Below, piece after piece: positions 32,302-39,969 of a DNA stretch of 64,000 nt. Numbering within the stretch: the first letter of the stretch is position 1; each line of letters opens with the position of its first letter. The notes under the pieces were generated by a model. That model ran no database searches. It had not been told where the DNA came from and saw nothing but the letters and a program-made list of their open reading frames with translations. The position numbers and the translations under genes were made by a program. The stretch comes from Vulcanimicrobiota bacterium. GTDB lineage: Bacteria > Vulcanimicrobiota > Vulcanimicrobiia > Vulcanimicrobiales > Vulcanimicrobiaceae. The DNA lies in contig PLWS01000002.1 in NCBI GenBank assembly GCA_003151115.1, positions 806,001 to 870,000 of the forward strand. Direction: 5' to 3'.

Positions 32302-33081
32302 ATGTGGATCACGCTCGCGATGGCGGTCTCGCTCGCCACTCCGGCGCCGGCTGCCACGCCCCTCAAGACGATTGAGCACTTGCACGTTTCGCCGCTTTGC
32401 ACGGGCCTGCGGCAAAACATCGGGCCCGCAATCGGCAAGGTGCTGCAAAACGACAACACGATTGCGCAAAGCCGTCCGCTGCTGCGCGGTTATGTCAAGG
32501 CGGCCGGCACGGACAGCGGCTCAAAAGATTTGCAAGTGTCGCGCATCGAGCGCCTGATCACGCCGCTGGTCAAAAATACGGCCGCGATTGAAAAACTGCT
32601 GAACGATCCATACGTCTTCCCGAAGCGTGCGATCTCCGATTCCGACCGGCAACTGCTCGAAATACGCGCGAATTTGCAGGAAGTCGTGACCCAGCAAAAG
32701 CGCGCACTGGATGTTATTAGCGGTTTCGTCGACACCGAGCAGCTCGGTCAAATGCAAGCCGCGGGCTCGGAAGCGATCAAACTCACCCAGACGCACGAGA
32801 TTCCCGGCGCGCAAGGCGGCGATTCGAGCGCACGAGACGCCGCCGCTGGGCCGACGCCGCCGCCTTCGGAGATTTTAAATGCGGGCGTCAGCAGCCCGCC
32901 GCAGATTGCGCCGGATCCGCGGCTCCGGGATTCGGGACTGGTCGTCGGCCACAACCCGCTCGACATTTTCGATCAGGCGATCGCAGAATATCAGCAGATG
33001 CTGCAGACGAGTGAAGGTCGCGCGGCAGACCTCGTGGTGAAAGCGTTACCGCTTTGCGGAGGGCGGGTCCCCGGTACCTAA
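32302..33081 (+). CDS. Secreted protein of unknown function
   Basis: A 259-residue exported protein. A short signal peptide (ends P-A-P-A-A-T) is followed by helical sequence with a H-L-H-V-S-P-L-C-T-G-L-R-Q-N-I-G segment. A long helix comes next (L-L-E-I-R-A-N-L-Q-E-V-V-T-Q-Q-K-R), then a Pro/Ala-rich stretch with P-T-P-P-P-S, and a final helical part. I recognise no family. It follows the DUF5916 gene by 24 bases and overlaps the convergent hyuB gene by 36 bases. It may be the last gene of the blaI-pentapeptide transcript. Confidence 0.7.
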   Translation: MWITLAMAVSLATPAPAATPLKTIEHLHVSPLCTGLRQNIGPAIGKVLQNDNTIAQSRPLLRGYVKAAGTDSGSKDLQVSRIERLITPLVKNTAAIEKLLNDPYVFPKRAISDSDRQLLEIRANLQEVVTQQKRALDVISGFVDTEQLGQMQAAGSEAIKLTQTHEIPGAQGGDSSARDAAAGPTPPPSEILNAGVSSPPQIAPDPRLRDSGLVVGHNPLDIFDQAIAEYQQMLQTSEGRAADLVVKALPLCGGRVPGT

Positions 33082-34650
33082 TCCGCCGCCGCCCGGCGTT
33101 TGCACTTCCAGCGTCTCTCCCGGTTCGAATGCGAAAGTCGTTTTTGCGGGAAGCTTTTCCGCGCTTGCGCCCGCGCGCAGAAGAGTGTGCCGTCCGCACG
33201 CGCCGTTTTCTCCGCCGCCGCTTCCGCGCGGTTCGACGGTGTGCCGCTCCGAGAGTAACGAGATGTGTGCGCGGCCTTGTGTGAGCTGCAGCGCGCGAAC
33301 GAGCCCATTCCCGCCGTTGAATTTCCCGCGGCCGCCCGTTCCTTCGGCAATTTCATAGCGCGTGACGCGCAGCGGATAGTCGCGCTCGATGGCTTCAATG
33401 GGTGTATTCAGGGTATTGGTCATGTGGCACTGGATGGCGTCCAGGCCGTCCAGGCCCGGGCGCGCGCCCATTCCGCAGCCGTTCGTCTCGTAAAAAGCCC
33501 AGGGCGTACCGTCATCGCGCGTTCCGCCAATCATGACGTTGGTCATCGTTCCGCCGCTCTGCGCGGGGACGCGATCCGGCGCGGCTTGCCCGAGCGCGGC
33601 GAGGACCACGTCGGCGTTGCGCGTGCTCGTTTCGACGTTGCCTCCGCCGACTGGCGCCGGTCTGAACGGATTGAGCAGCGTTCCCTCCGGAACGTCGACG
33701 GAGACCGGGCGGAAGCAACCCTCGTTCATCGGAATCGACGGGTCGGTAACTGCGCGCAAGGCGTAGTAAACACCTGAAAGCGTAACTCCGTATACGGCAT
33801 TCATCGGAAACGGCAGCTGCGCGGCCGTGCCCGCGTAATCAAAATGCGCGCTGCCGTCCTTCAGCGTGAGGCGTAACGCTATCCGGATCGAAGGCTGGCC
33901 ATCGCGATCCTCCAAGACGTCTTCGCTTTCGAACGTGCCTTCGCACATCCGGCCGAGCGCGGCGCGCATGCGCGTTTCGCTTTGGTCGATGATTCTATCG
34001 ATAGCAGCGCGCAGGGTATGGATGCCGTACCGCTCGCAGAGTTCTTGGAACCGGCGCTCGCCCGTATAATTGCCGGCGGTTTGCGCGCGCAGATCGCCGC
34101 TGCGCGCATCGGGCGTGCGCGAGTTTGCGCGAAACATATCGATCGTCGAAGAAACGTCGCGATCTTCAACGACCAGGCGCATTGGCGGGACCACGAGTCC
34201 CTCGGCAAAGAGATCCGCTGCGTCGGCTGACATCGACCCGGGAACCATTCCGCCGACGTCGGTATGATGCGCCTTGTTGGCTGCGTAGCCGGCGAGCTCG
34301 CCGCGAAAGAAGATCGGACGAATAACCGTGACGTCGTTGAGGTGTGTACCGGAGATATAGGGATCGTTGACAACCCACATCTCGCCGTTTTCAAGCGCAC
34401 TTGTTTCGCGCACGATAACCTCGACGGTGCGACGCAGTCCCCACGGAAGGGAGCCGAGATGAACCGGAATGTGCTCGGCCTGCGCGATCAGGCGCGCGTC
34501 GCGGTCGAAGAGCGCGCACGAATGGTCGAGACGTTCTTTGATATTGGGCGAGTACGCGCTGTTGCGAACGGCAATGCCCATCTCTTCGCTCGCATAGATC
34601 AGCGAATTTTTGATCACTTCGACGGTGATCGGATCGAGGTCCGCGGTCAT
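33046..34650 (-). CDS. hyuB: Hydantoinase B/oxoprolinase-type subunit
   Basis: B subunit of an ATP-dependent hydantoinase/5-oxoprolinase/acetone-carboxylase-type enzyme. The 534-residue protein starts D-P-I-T-V-E-V-I-K-N-S-L, has N-D-P-Y-I-S-G-T-H-L-N-D, G-G-M-V-P-G-S-M-S-A-D and G-G-G-N-V-E-T-S. It ends with the Gly-rich Q-T-P-G-G-G-G-L-G typical of HyuB. It overlaps hyuA by 4 bases; the two subunits form one enzyme. Substrate (5-oxoproline, hydantoin or other lactam) cannot be read from sequence. It overlaps the convergent secreted-protein gene by 36 bases. Confidence 0.93.
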   Translation of the reverse strand: MTADLDPITVEVIKNSLIYASEEMGIAVRNSAYSPNIKERLDHSCALFDRDARLIAQAEHIPVHLGSLPWGLRRTVEVIVRETSALENGEMWVVNDPYISGTHLNDVTVIRPIFFRGELAGYAANKAHHTDVGGMVPGSMSADAADLFAEGLVVPPMRLVVEDRDVSSTIDMFRANSRTPDARSGDLRAQTAGNYTGERRFQELCERYGIHTLRAAIDRIIDQSETRMRAALGRMCEGTFESEDVLEDRDGQPSIRIALRLTLKDGSAHFDYAGTAAQLPFPMNAVYGVTLSGVYYALRAVTDPSIPMNEGCFRPVSVDVPEGTLLNPFRPAPVGGGNVETSTRNADVVLAALGQAAPDRVPAQSGGTMTNVMIGGTRDDGTPWAFYETNGCGMGARPGLDGLDAIQCHMTNTLNTPIEAIERDYPLRVTRYEIAEGTGGRGKFNGGNGLVRALQLTQGRAHISLLSERHTVEPRGSGGGENGACGRHTLLRAGASAEKLPAKTTFAFEPGETLEVQTPGGGGLGTGDPPSAKR

Positions 34651-36695
34651 GCGCGTTCCAAAACGAGCGCGGCATCTTCAACGCGCGCGTTCCAGCCGAG
34701 TGCCACGTACGTGCAGCTGTCGGCTTCCTCGATCAGCGCCGGCCCCGGTAGGAGCGTCTCTGCGTCCAACCCGGTGCGATCGTAGACCGGAGCGGATGCG
34801 TACCGTCCGTCCAGCCACACCTCTCGCGACCCCGTCGCGGCGCCGTTTAGGTTCGCAGGAGTTGCGCGCGGAAGTGGAGCCAGCGACGCGGTGGCCGTCA
34901 AGCGCGCGCTCACGATCTCGACGGGTTCCTCTTCGACACAATATCCGTAACGGCGGCGGTGTTCGTCGTGAAACGCGCGCGCGGCGCGTTTCGTCCCTTC
35001 GACCTCGAGTTCGAAGCTTTGGCCTCGGTAACGCGCGTCGAAGGTGCGGCGCATCGCGAGCGCGCCGTTCGCGGCGCCCTGCGCGCGCAACACCGAACGC
35101 GCTTGAACTTCCAGATCATCGAAGAGCTCCGCGAGCTGCATCTCGGTGAGATCGGCGGTGCGCAGCACGGATCGTACCAGCGAGGTTTGCAGCGGAGCGG
35201 CGAGTAATCCGCGCGCGGAAAAGACGCCTGGGCTCTTGGGTATGACGATCCGTTCGATGCCGAGTTCTGCCGCGAGCGCGCACGCGTGCAGCGGCCCGTT
35301 TCCGCCGAAAGCGACCATCGCGAAATCACGCGGGTCGAGTCCGCGCTCGGTGGTGACGATGTGCAGAACGCGCGCCATCTGCGAATCGACGATGCGCACG
35401 ACGCCGGCGGCCGTTTCCGGAATCGAGAGGCCGATGTCGCGCGCCAGCTGCCCGATCGCGTCGTGAGAACGCTGCGCATCGATCGGAAACGTTCCGCCCG
35501 CGAGTGCATGCTGGTTGAGCCGTCCCAGAACGACGTTGGCATCGGTGACCGTCGCGCGAGTGCTGATACCGTAACATGCCGGGCCAGGATCGGCGCCCGC
35601 GGAAAGCGGCCCGACGCGCAACGCTCGCGCCTCGTCGACATAGGCGATCGTTCCGCCGCCGGCGCTGATTTCGGCCAGGTCCACAAAAGGAAAACGAACC
35701 GGATATCCGCTGCCTTTGACACCACGGCCGCTGTGCGTCGAACCGGCGGCTTCAAATTCCGCCGCAACCGCAACGGTGCCGTCGACGATTGTTCCGGCCT
35801 TGGCGCTCGTGCCGCCCATGTCGAATGAAATGGCGCGTTCGATTCCGGTGGCGCGCGCGAGATCCGCGGCGGCGATGGCTCCGCTTGCAGGCCCGCTTTC
35901 GATGATCGCTGCGGGCGTGGATGCGATGCGCTGCGCGTCGGCCAGTCCGCCGTTGCTCTGCATGACGTAGAGCGGTGCGTCGATTTGGAGATCTTTTAGC
36001 GCGGCAGCGAGCCGTTCGATGTAGCCGGAAACGATCGGCGCCAGTGCTGCGTTGACGACGGCGGTCGAGAAACGCTCGTACTCGCGGTACTCGGGATCGA
36101 TCTCGCACGACAGCGTCACGGGAATCTGCGGAAACGCGCGCGTTAGGGCCGCTCCCAGTTCGCGTTCGTGAGAACCGTTCACATACGAGTGTAAAAAGCC
36201 GATGGCGATCGAGGCTGGGTTGCGATCGCGTACCGCTGCGATCGCGTGGTCGATCTCGTCTTGGTCGAGCGCGACGAGCACTTCGCCGCGATGGTCCATA
36301 CGTTCGCGGACCGCGATCCGGTCGCCGCGCGCAACCAGCGGTTTCGGGCGCGTGACGAAGAGGTTATAGACTTCGCTGCGATTTTGCCGTCCGATCTCAA
36401 TAATGTCGCGAAAACCGGCGGTCGTGAGGAAGACGACGCGCGGCAGTTCCAGATGAATCTGCCCGAGCAGCGCGTTGGTGGCGATCGTCGTGGAGTGCGC
36501 GATATGTTCGAACCGCGGCGGCGTGGAGTACATGGCCAGAATGGCGCGCAGTGCGGAAATAACACCGAGCTCCGGGGCTTGTGGCGTCGAAGAGACTTTT
36601 AACGCGATGCTTTCGCCCGTCACCGTATCGACAGCCGCGACATCCGTAAAGGTGCCGCCGACGTCGATACCTACCCGCAAGATGGCTCCGGCCAT
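34647..36695 (-). CDS. hyuA: Hydantoinase A/oxoprolinase-type subunit
   Basis: ATP-using A subunit with an actin/hexokinase-like fold, partner of HyuB. The 682-residue protein starts with the phosphate-binding loop G-I-D-V-G-G-T-F-T-D-V. It has E-Y-E-R-F-S-T-A-V-V-N-A, a second phosphate loop F-D-M-G-G-T-S-A-K, and G-G-G-T-I-A-Y-V-D. Near the middle, F-G-G-N-G-P-L-H-A is typical of the family. It opens a two-gene operon with hyuB. Only 9 bases separate it from a small secreted-protein gene upstream on the same strand, so that gene may belong to the transcript. Confidence 0.94.
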   Translation of the reverse strand: MAGAILRVGIDVGGTFTDVAAVDTVTGESIALKVSSTPQAPELGVISALRAILAMYSTPPRFEHIAHSTTIATNALLGQIHLELPRVVFLTTAGFRDIIEIGRQNRSEVYNLFVTRPKPLVARGDRIAVRERMDHRGEVLVALDQDEIDHAIAAVRDRNPASIAIGFLHSYVNGSHERELGAALTRAFPQIPVTLSCEIDPEYREYERFSTAVVNAALAPIVSGYIERLAAALKDLQIDAPLYVMQSNGGLADAQRIASTPAAIIESGPASGAIAAADLARATGIERAISFDMGGTSAKAGTIVDGTVAVAAEFEAAGSTHSGRGVKGSGYPVRFPFVDLAEISAGGGTIAYVDEARALRVGPLSAGADPGPACYGISTRATVTDANVVLGRLNQHALAGGTFPIDAQRSHDAIGQLARDIGLSIPETAAGVVRIVDSQMARVLHIVTTERGLDPRDFAMVAFGGNGPLHACALAAELGIERIVIPKSPGVFSARGLLAAPLQTSLVRSVLRTADLTEMQLAELFDDLEVQARSVLRAQGAANGALAMRRTFDARYRGQSFELEVEGTKRAARAFHDEHRRRYGYCVEEEPVEIVSARLTATASLAPLPRATPANLNGAATGSREVWLDGRYASAPVYDRTGLDAETLLPGPALIEEADSCTYVALGWNARVEDAALVLERA

Positions 36696-36704
36696 CCCGC
36701 TTAC

Positions 36705-37232
36705 TTACAGCGTGACGTCCGTTGTTCCGGTTCCGGTGACGACCACATGTTCGGGTCCGACCAAGAGCAGATCAGGGCCAGGTTGGCTATTACCGGTCCA
36801 GGTCACCGAGTAGTAGCACGGGTCCACTTGCCCCGATATTGCATCCTCCCGCTGACGGCAAAAGGAGACGGGAGGGATACGGAAGTCCGGTGTGTAGCCT
36901 TCCACCCAAACCAAATAGCGCCCCGAAGCCAAGCCTTCACACGTAAACGTGCGATCTTTCGCGAGCTGGGCACGGTGCACGTACGGGGTCAAACGCGAAT
37001 CGTAGTTGCCGTTCGGGCTCAGCTTTCTTCTTTCGACATACCAAGCAACGTACGGAATATCGGGCGCGCAAAATGCTTGTACTGCGCCCCCGAAATTTGT
37101 GAACCCGGAGATCGTGCCGTTACCGTGCGCGTATGCCGCCAAGCCGGCCGCATCAATCGGTGGCGCCGTGTTTCCGGCAAATGCCGGCGCGGCGCACGCG
37201 ATCAAAACGCACAGAAGTGCGAGGCGCTTCAC
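36705..37232 (-). CDS. Secreted protein of unknown function
   Basis: A 175-residue exported protein with a clean signal peptide (L-A-L-L-C-V-L-I-A-C-A-A-P-A-F-A). The mature part is beta-rich, with four cysteines (A-F-C-A-P, F-T-C-E-G, F-C-R-Q, P-C-Y-Y) that could form two disulfides. The end is T-V-T-W-T-G-N-type followed by repeated V-V-V-T-G-T. No family recognised. I chose the GTG at 37232 because the signal peptide begins there; the in-frame region up to 37556 is antisense to imuA. A 7-base inverted repeat lies just upstream. Confidence 0.68.
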   Translation of the reverse strand: MKRLALLCVLIACAAPAFAGNTAPPIDAAGLAAYAHGNGTISGFTNFGGAVQAFCAPDIPYVAWYVERRKLSPNGNYDSRLTPYVHRAQLAKDRTFTCEGLASGRYLVWVEGYTPDFRIPPVSFCRQREDAISGQVDPCYYSVTWTGNSQPGPDLLLVGPEHVVVTGTGTTDVTL

Positions 37233-37239
37233 ACCGTTA

Positions 37240-37259
37240 GAATACCACTTTTGGTATTC
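37240..37259 (-). promoter_or_regulatory. Inverted repeat upstream of the secreted-protein gene
   Basis: GAATACC-ACTTTT-GGTATTC is a perfect 7-base inverted repeat ending 7 bases from the GTG at 37232. It may be an operator or a hairpin in the short 5' leader. No regulator is assigned. Confidence 0.4.
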
Positions 37260-37339
37260 CGGGCAGCGACGGAGTTGGGGCCAAGAACCTCGTCCCCATT
37301 TTTTGGACCGAGGTCCCCCCGGGAGGGCCGAATGGCCTG

Positions 37340-37369
37340 TTGACAATCGAACATATGTTCGATTAGGAT
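37340..37369 (+). promoter_or_regulatory. LexA-controlled promoter of the mutasome operon
   Basis: TTGACA at 37340-37345 runs into the perfect 20-base palindrome AATCGAACATATGTTCGATT (37345-37364), then TAGGAT at 37364-37369 as -10 box (spacer 18). CGAAC-ATAT-GTTCG inside it is an exact match to the SOS box of Gram-positive-type LexA. The box fills the promoter spacer, ideal for repression. Downstream are imuA, imuB and dnaE2, known SOS genes. Confidence 0.92.
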
Positions 37370-37377
37370 CAGAGCCC

Positions 37378-38040
37378 ATGGTTTCCGCCGCGGTTGCCGA
37401 CACGTTCGCGAGCCTGAAGGCGGGACTGGACGCGCGCGCCGCGGGGCGCATCGTGGAGTCCGGCGGAAAGCCGGTCTCGAGCGGCTTTGCGGAGCTGGAT
37501 CGGGCGCTGGCCGGCGGGTTCATCCGCGGAAGCATTGCGACTCTCGAGGGGAGCACCGGTTCCGGGCGGACGGCGATTTTAGCCGCGGCGCTGGCGAGCG
37601 CGACGCGTTCGGGTTTGGCGGCTGCGATTCACGACGGTACGCTCTACCCTCCGGATTTAGAACGCGCGGGTGTCATTCTCGAGCGGTTGCTTCTCGTGAG
37701 CGCAAGCACTCCGCTGAAGTCGGCGCGCTGCGCGGATATTTTGCTGCGCTCGCGAGCTTTTTCGCTGGTTACCCTTCCCGCGGTGCACGTGCGCGGGACC
37801 GTCTGGTCGCGGCTGGGCGCGCTTGCAAAAAAATCCGACGCGCTGCTGTTGACTTTGGGACATGCGAGCACGGAGTTGGGATATTTTGCTTCGACGCGCG
37901 TGCGGTGCGCGATCGATCGCATTTTTTGGACTGAAGGCAGCGGAGTGCTGCGCGAGCTGGCCGGCTATGAAGTCTGCACGCAGGTCTTTAAACACCGCCG
38001 CAGCGCTCCCGGCGCGGTTGCGCGTTTGCGGATCGCTTGA
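37378..38040 (+). CDS. imuA: ImuA-type (RecA-like) mutasome protein
   Basis: ImuA is a RecA/SulA-like helper of ImuB and DnaE2 in SOS mutagenesis. The 220-residue protein has a RecA-like N-terminus: S-G-F-A-E-L-D-R-A-L-A-G-G-F-I-R-G-S, then E-G-S-T-G-S-G-R-T as P-loop with Arg for the usual Lys. A truncated core domain follows. The ATG at 37378 lies 9 bases after the -10 box, so the transcript is almost leaderless, although TAGGAT could act as a weak ribosome site. imuB overlaps its stop by 1 base (TGATG). An in-frame start at 37006 lies upstream of the promoter and is rejected. Confidence 0.88.
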   Translation: MVSAAVADTFASLKAGLDARAAGRIVESGGKPVSSGFAELDRALAGGFIRGSIATLEGSTGSGRTAILAAALASATRSGLAAAIHDGTLYPPDLERAGVILERLLLVSASTPLKSARCADILLRSRAFSLVTLPAVHVRGTVWSRLGALAKKSDALLLTLGHASTELGYFASTRVRCAIDRIFWTEGSGVLRELAGYEVCTQVFKHRRSAPGAVARLRIA

Positions 38041-39479
38041 TGCTGCTCTGCATACACGTGGCCGCTTTCCGGCTGGCAGTAGCCCGGCGCGGCACCGGTA
38101 CACCGGATGACGTTTTTTTGCTCGCCGACAAAGCCGATCGCGGACGCGTGCTCGAGGTCGACGATCGCGCTCACGCGCTCGGCGCACGTCGCGGACAGAC
38201 GGTCTTACAAGCGTGCGTGGCGGCCGGCGGAGCGCGCGTCCTCGTTCACGATGCGCCGTACGCGCGTACCGTGTGGGAAGACATGCTCGACGAGCTCGAC
38301 GCGCTTTCACCGCTGGTGGACGACGCGGCCGAAGGCACCACATACGTGGAGATGCGCGGCTGCGACGGCATGGCAAGCGACTGGATCGCGCGCGCGCATG
38401 CCGCCCTGGAGCGTTTCGATCTGCCCGTGCGCGTTGCGGTCGGTCCCAATAAGTTCGCGACGCGCGCGGTAACCTACGTACGCGACGGCTGCATCTGCGC
38501 GCCCGGCGAGGCGGCCCAACTGCTCGCACCGTTGCGGCTCGAAGTGCTCGAGGTGGAACCGGCGGTTATCGAGCGGCTGCACTTGCTCGGAGTTGCGACG
38601 CTGGGCGAACTGGCGCGCTTGCCGCACGGTCCGTTCGTTCGCCGCTTCGGCGCGCGGGCCGCGCGCTGGCACGAATGCGCGCGCGGAATCGATCCCACGC
38701 CGTTTCGTCCGCGTCCTTATGCGCTGCAGATCGAAGCTGCCGCATTCGGCGAGGGCAGCGCCGCGCAAGAAGAGCAAGTCTACTTTGCGCTGCGCGTTTT
38801 GGCCGAGCGCGTCTGTAGCGATTTGAGTCGCGCGGGGAGAGCCGCGGCGCTCTTGCGCACGACGTTCGAATGCGAGAACGGCGATCTGCGCGAGTTGGAC
38901 GCCGGCTTCGCGCAGCCGACTGCCGATCCGCGCGTCGTGCTCGATATTTTGCGAGCCAAGCTCGAAGGCTTAATTTTCGATACGCCCATTACGGGGCTGA
39001 AGCTGCAAGCGCTGCGTTTGGAAGAGTGCGGCACCTTCACGACGCTCTTTTCGGGGACGCAGCCCGATCCGCAGACGCTCGCGATTGCCTGCGAACGTTT
39101 GCAAGCGGTGGGAGATATCCAGGCGCTACAGGCGCACGTGCGCCCGGCTCATCTTTTGGAATCGCGCTTTACTTACGGTGTGCCGTCTTTGGGTTACCAG
39201 TGTCATGGTGACACAGGGTGTCATCCTGAGCGCAGCACTCCAACCCAGCTGCGCATGCTGCCGGTCCGCGAAGTCGCGGTGAAATTGCGCGGGAATACGC
39301 CGGCCAGCGTAGACGCGCGGCCCGTCGTGAATTGCGCGGGACCATGGCGAGTGGACGACGGCTGGTTTGAAAGCGAACACGTCGCGCGGGACGAGTACGA
39401 CGTCCTGCTCGACGGCGGTATGCTCTGGCGCGTCTACAGAGAAGGCGAAAAGTGGTATGTGCGCGGCGCTTATGACTGA
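38040..39479 (+). CDS. imuB: ImuB, non-catalytic Y-family polymerase-like protein
   Basis: ImuB bridges DnaE2 to the sliding clamp during translesion synthesis. The ~479-residue protein is Y-family in layout. The first catalytic Asp is replaced (L-C-I-H-V-A-A-F), and the palm motif is T-T-Y-V-E-M-R-G-C instead of S-x-D-E. The helix-hairpin region (L-L-G-V-A-T-L-G-E-L-A-R-L-P) is intact. It is thus probably inactive as a polymerase, as other ImuB proteins. At about residues 387-405 an insert read from repeat-like DNA encodes C-H-G-D-T-G-C-H-P-E-R-S. The start overlaps imuA; the next gene overlaps the end by 8 bases. Confidence 0.9.
   Translation: MLLCIHVAAFRLAVARRGTGTPDDVFLLADKADRGRVLEVDDRAHALGARRGQTVLQACVAAGGARVLVHDAPYARTVWEDMLDELDALSPLVDDAAEGTTYVEMRGCDGMASDWIARAHAALERFDLPVRVAVGPNKFATRAVTYVRDGCICAPGEAAQLLAPLRLEVLEVEPAVIERLHLLGVATLGELARLPHGPFVRRFGARAARWHECARGIDPTPFRPRPYALQIEAAAFGEGSAAQEEQVYFALRVLAERVCSDLSRAGRAAALLRTTFECENGDLRELDAGFAQPTADPRVVLDILRAKLEGLIFDTPITGLKLQALRLEECGTFTTLFSGTQPDPQTLAIACERLQAVGDIQALQAHVRPAHLLESRFTYGVPSLGYQCHGDTGCHPERSTPTQLRMLPVREVAVKLRGNTPASVDARPVVNCAGPWRVDDGWFESEHVARDEYDVLLDGGMLWRVYREGEKWYVRGAYD
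39200..39230 (+). repeat. Repeat-derived insert inside imuB
   Basis: GTGTCA-TGG-TGACAC (39200-39214) is a hairpin followed by GTGTCATCCTGAGC (39217-39230), which resembles the left edge of the dispersed repeat (GTCATCCTGAGC). It stays in frame within imuB and encodes the C-H-P-E-R-S-containing insert. Confidence 0.5.
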
Positions 39480-39966
39480 GTGCCTGCGCTTTCAGCGCGT
39501 GGCCTGGGACTGGCTGCGCAGCGGCGAGATAACGCGCACGTCGCACCTGCTTTCGCCGCTGGAAGAGCTGGCCGGTTTCAACTACGGCTTCATCTACCTC
39601 TTAGAGATAACGGGAGACCCCACGCCCCTTCGTCTCGTTCAAGCTAATTTTCTTACGAAAATTGGCTACTCAGAACACCCGATGCGGCGGATCCGGGAAT
39701 TACAGCCCGCATATAAAGGAAGGCTGCGGCTGCGAGCCTGTTTCGTGGGCGATCCGCCCGCCGAGCGTTTCGCGCACCGGCGCTTCAAGAGCTTGCGGGT
39801 CAAGAACGAATTGTTTCTGGCCCATCCGATCATCGACGAGTATTTCCGGAGCTCGCGCGAGCAGATGCGCTCGCAGCTGCGCGAGGTTCACGTCTGTTCG
39901 CAAGCCTGCCCGCAGTTGCTGGCGCGGCTGGACCTCTCGATGTTGAGTGCGTGGCTAGCGCGCTAG
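39472..39966 (+). CDS. GIY-YIG-like (MUG113/T5orf172-type) protein in the mutasome operon
   Basis: A 164-residue protein with a GIY-YIG-like core. G-F-I-Y-L-L-E-I supplies the first strand (GIY), T-K-I-G-Y-S (with K-I-G-Y) the second, and H-P-M-R-R-I-R-E-L the following helix with its Arg. The segment H-R-R-F-K-S-L-R-V-K-N-E-L-F contains the likely catalytic Glu. This is the pattern of the MUG113/T5orf172 branch of GIY-YIG nucleases. The ATG overlaps imuB by 8 bases and dnaE2 starts 4 bases after the stop, so it is locked within the SOS operon. This gene is not part of the usual imuA-imuB-dnaE2 set. A DNA nick or incision role during SOS is a guess. Confidence 0.75.
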   Translation: MTECLRFQRVAWDWLRSGEITRTSHLLSPLEELAGFNYGFIYLLEITGDPTPLRLVQANFLTKIGYSEHPMRRIRELQPAYKGRLRLRACFVGDPPAERFAHRRFKSLRVKNELFLAHPIIDEYFRSSREQMRSQLREVHVCSQACPQLLARLDLSMLSAWLAR

Positions 39967-39969
39967 CCG

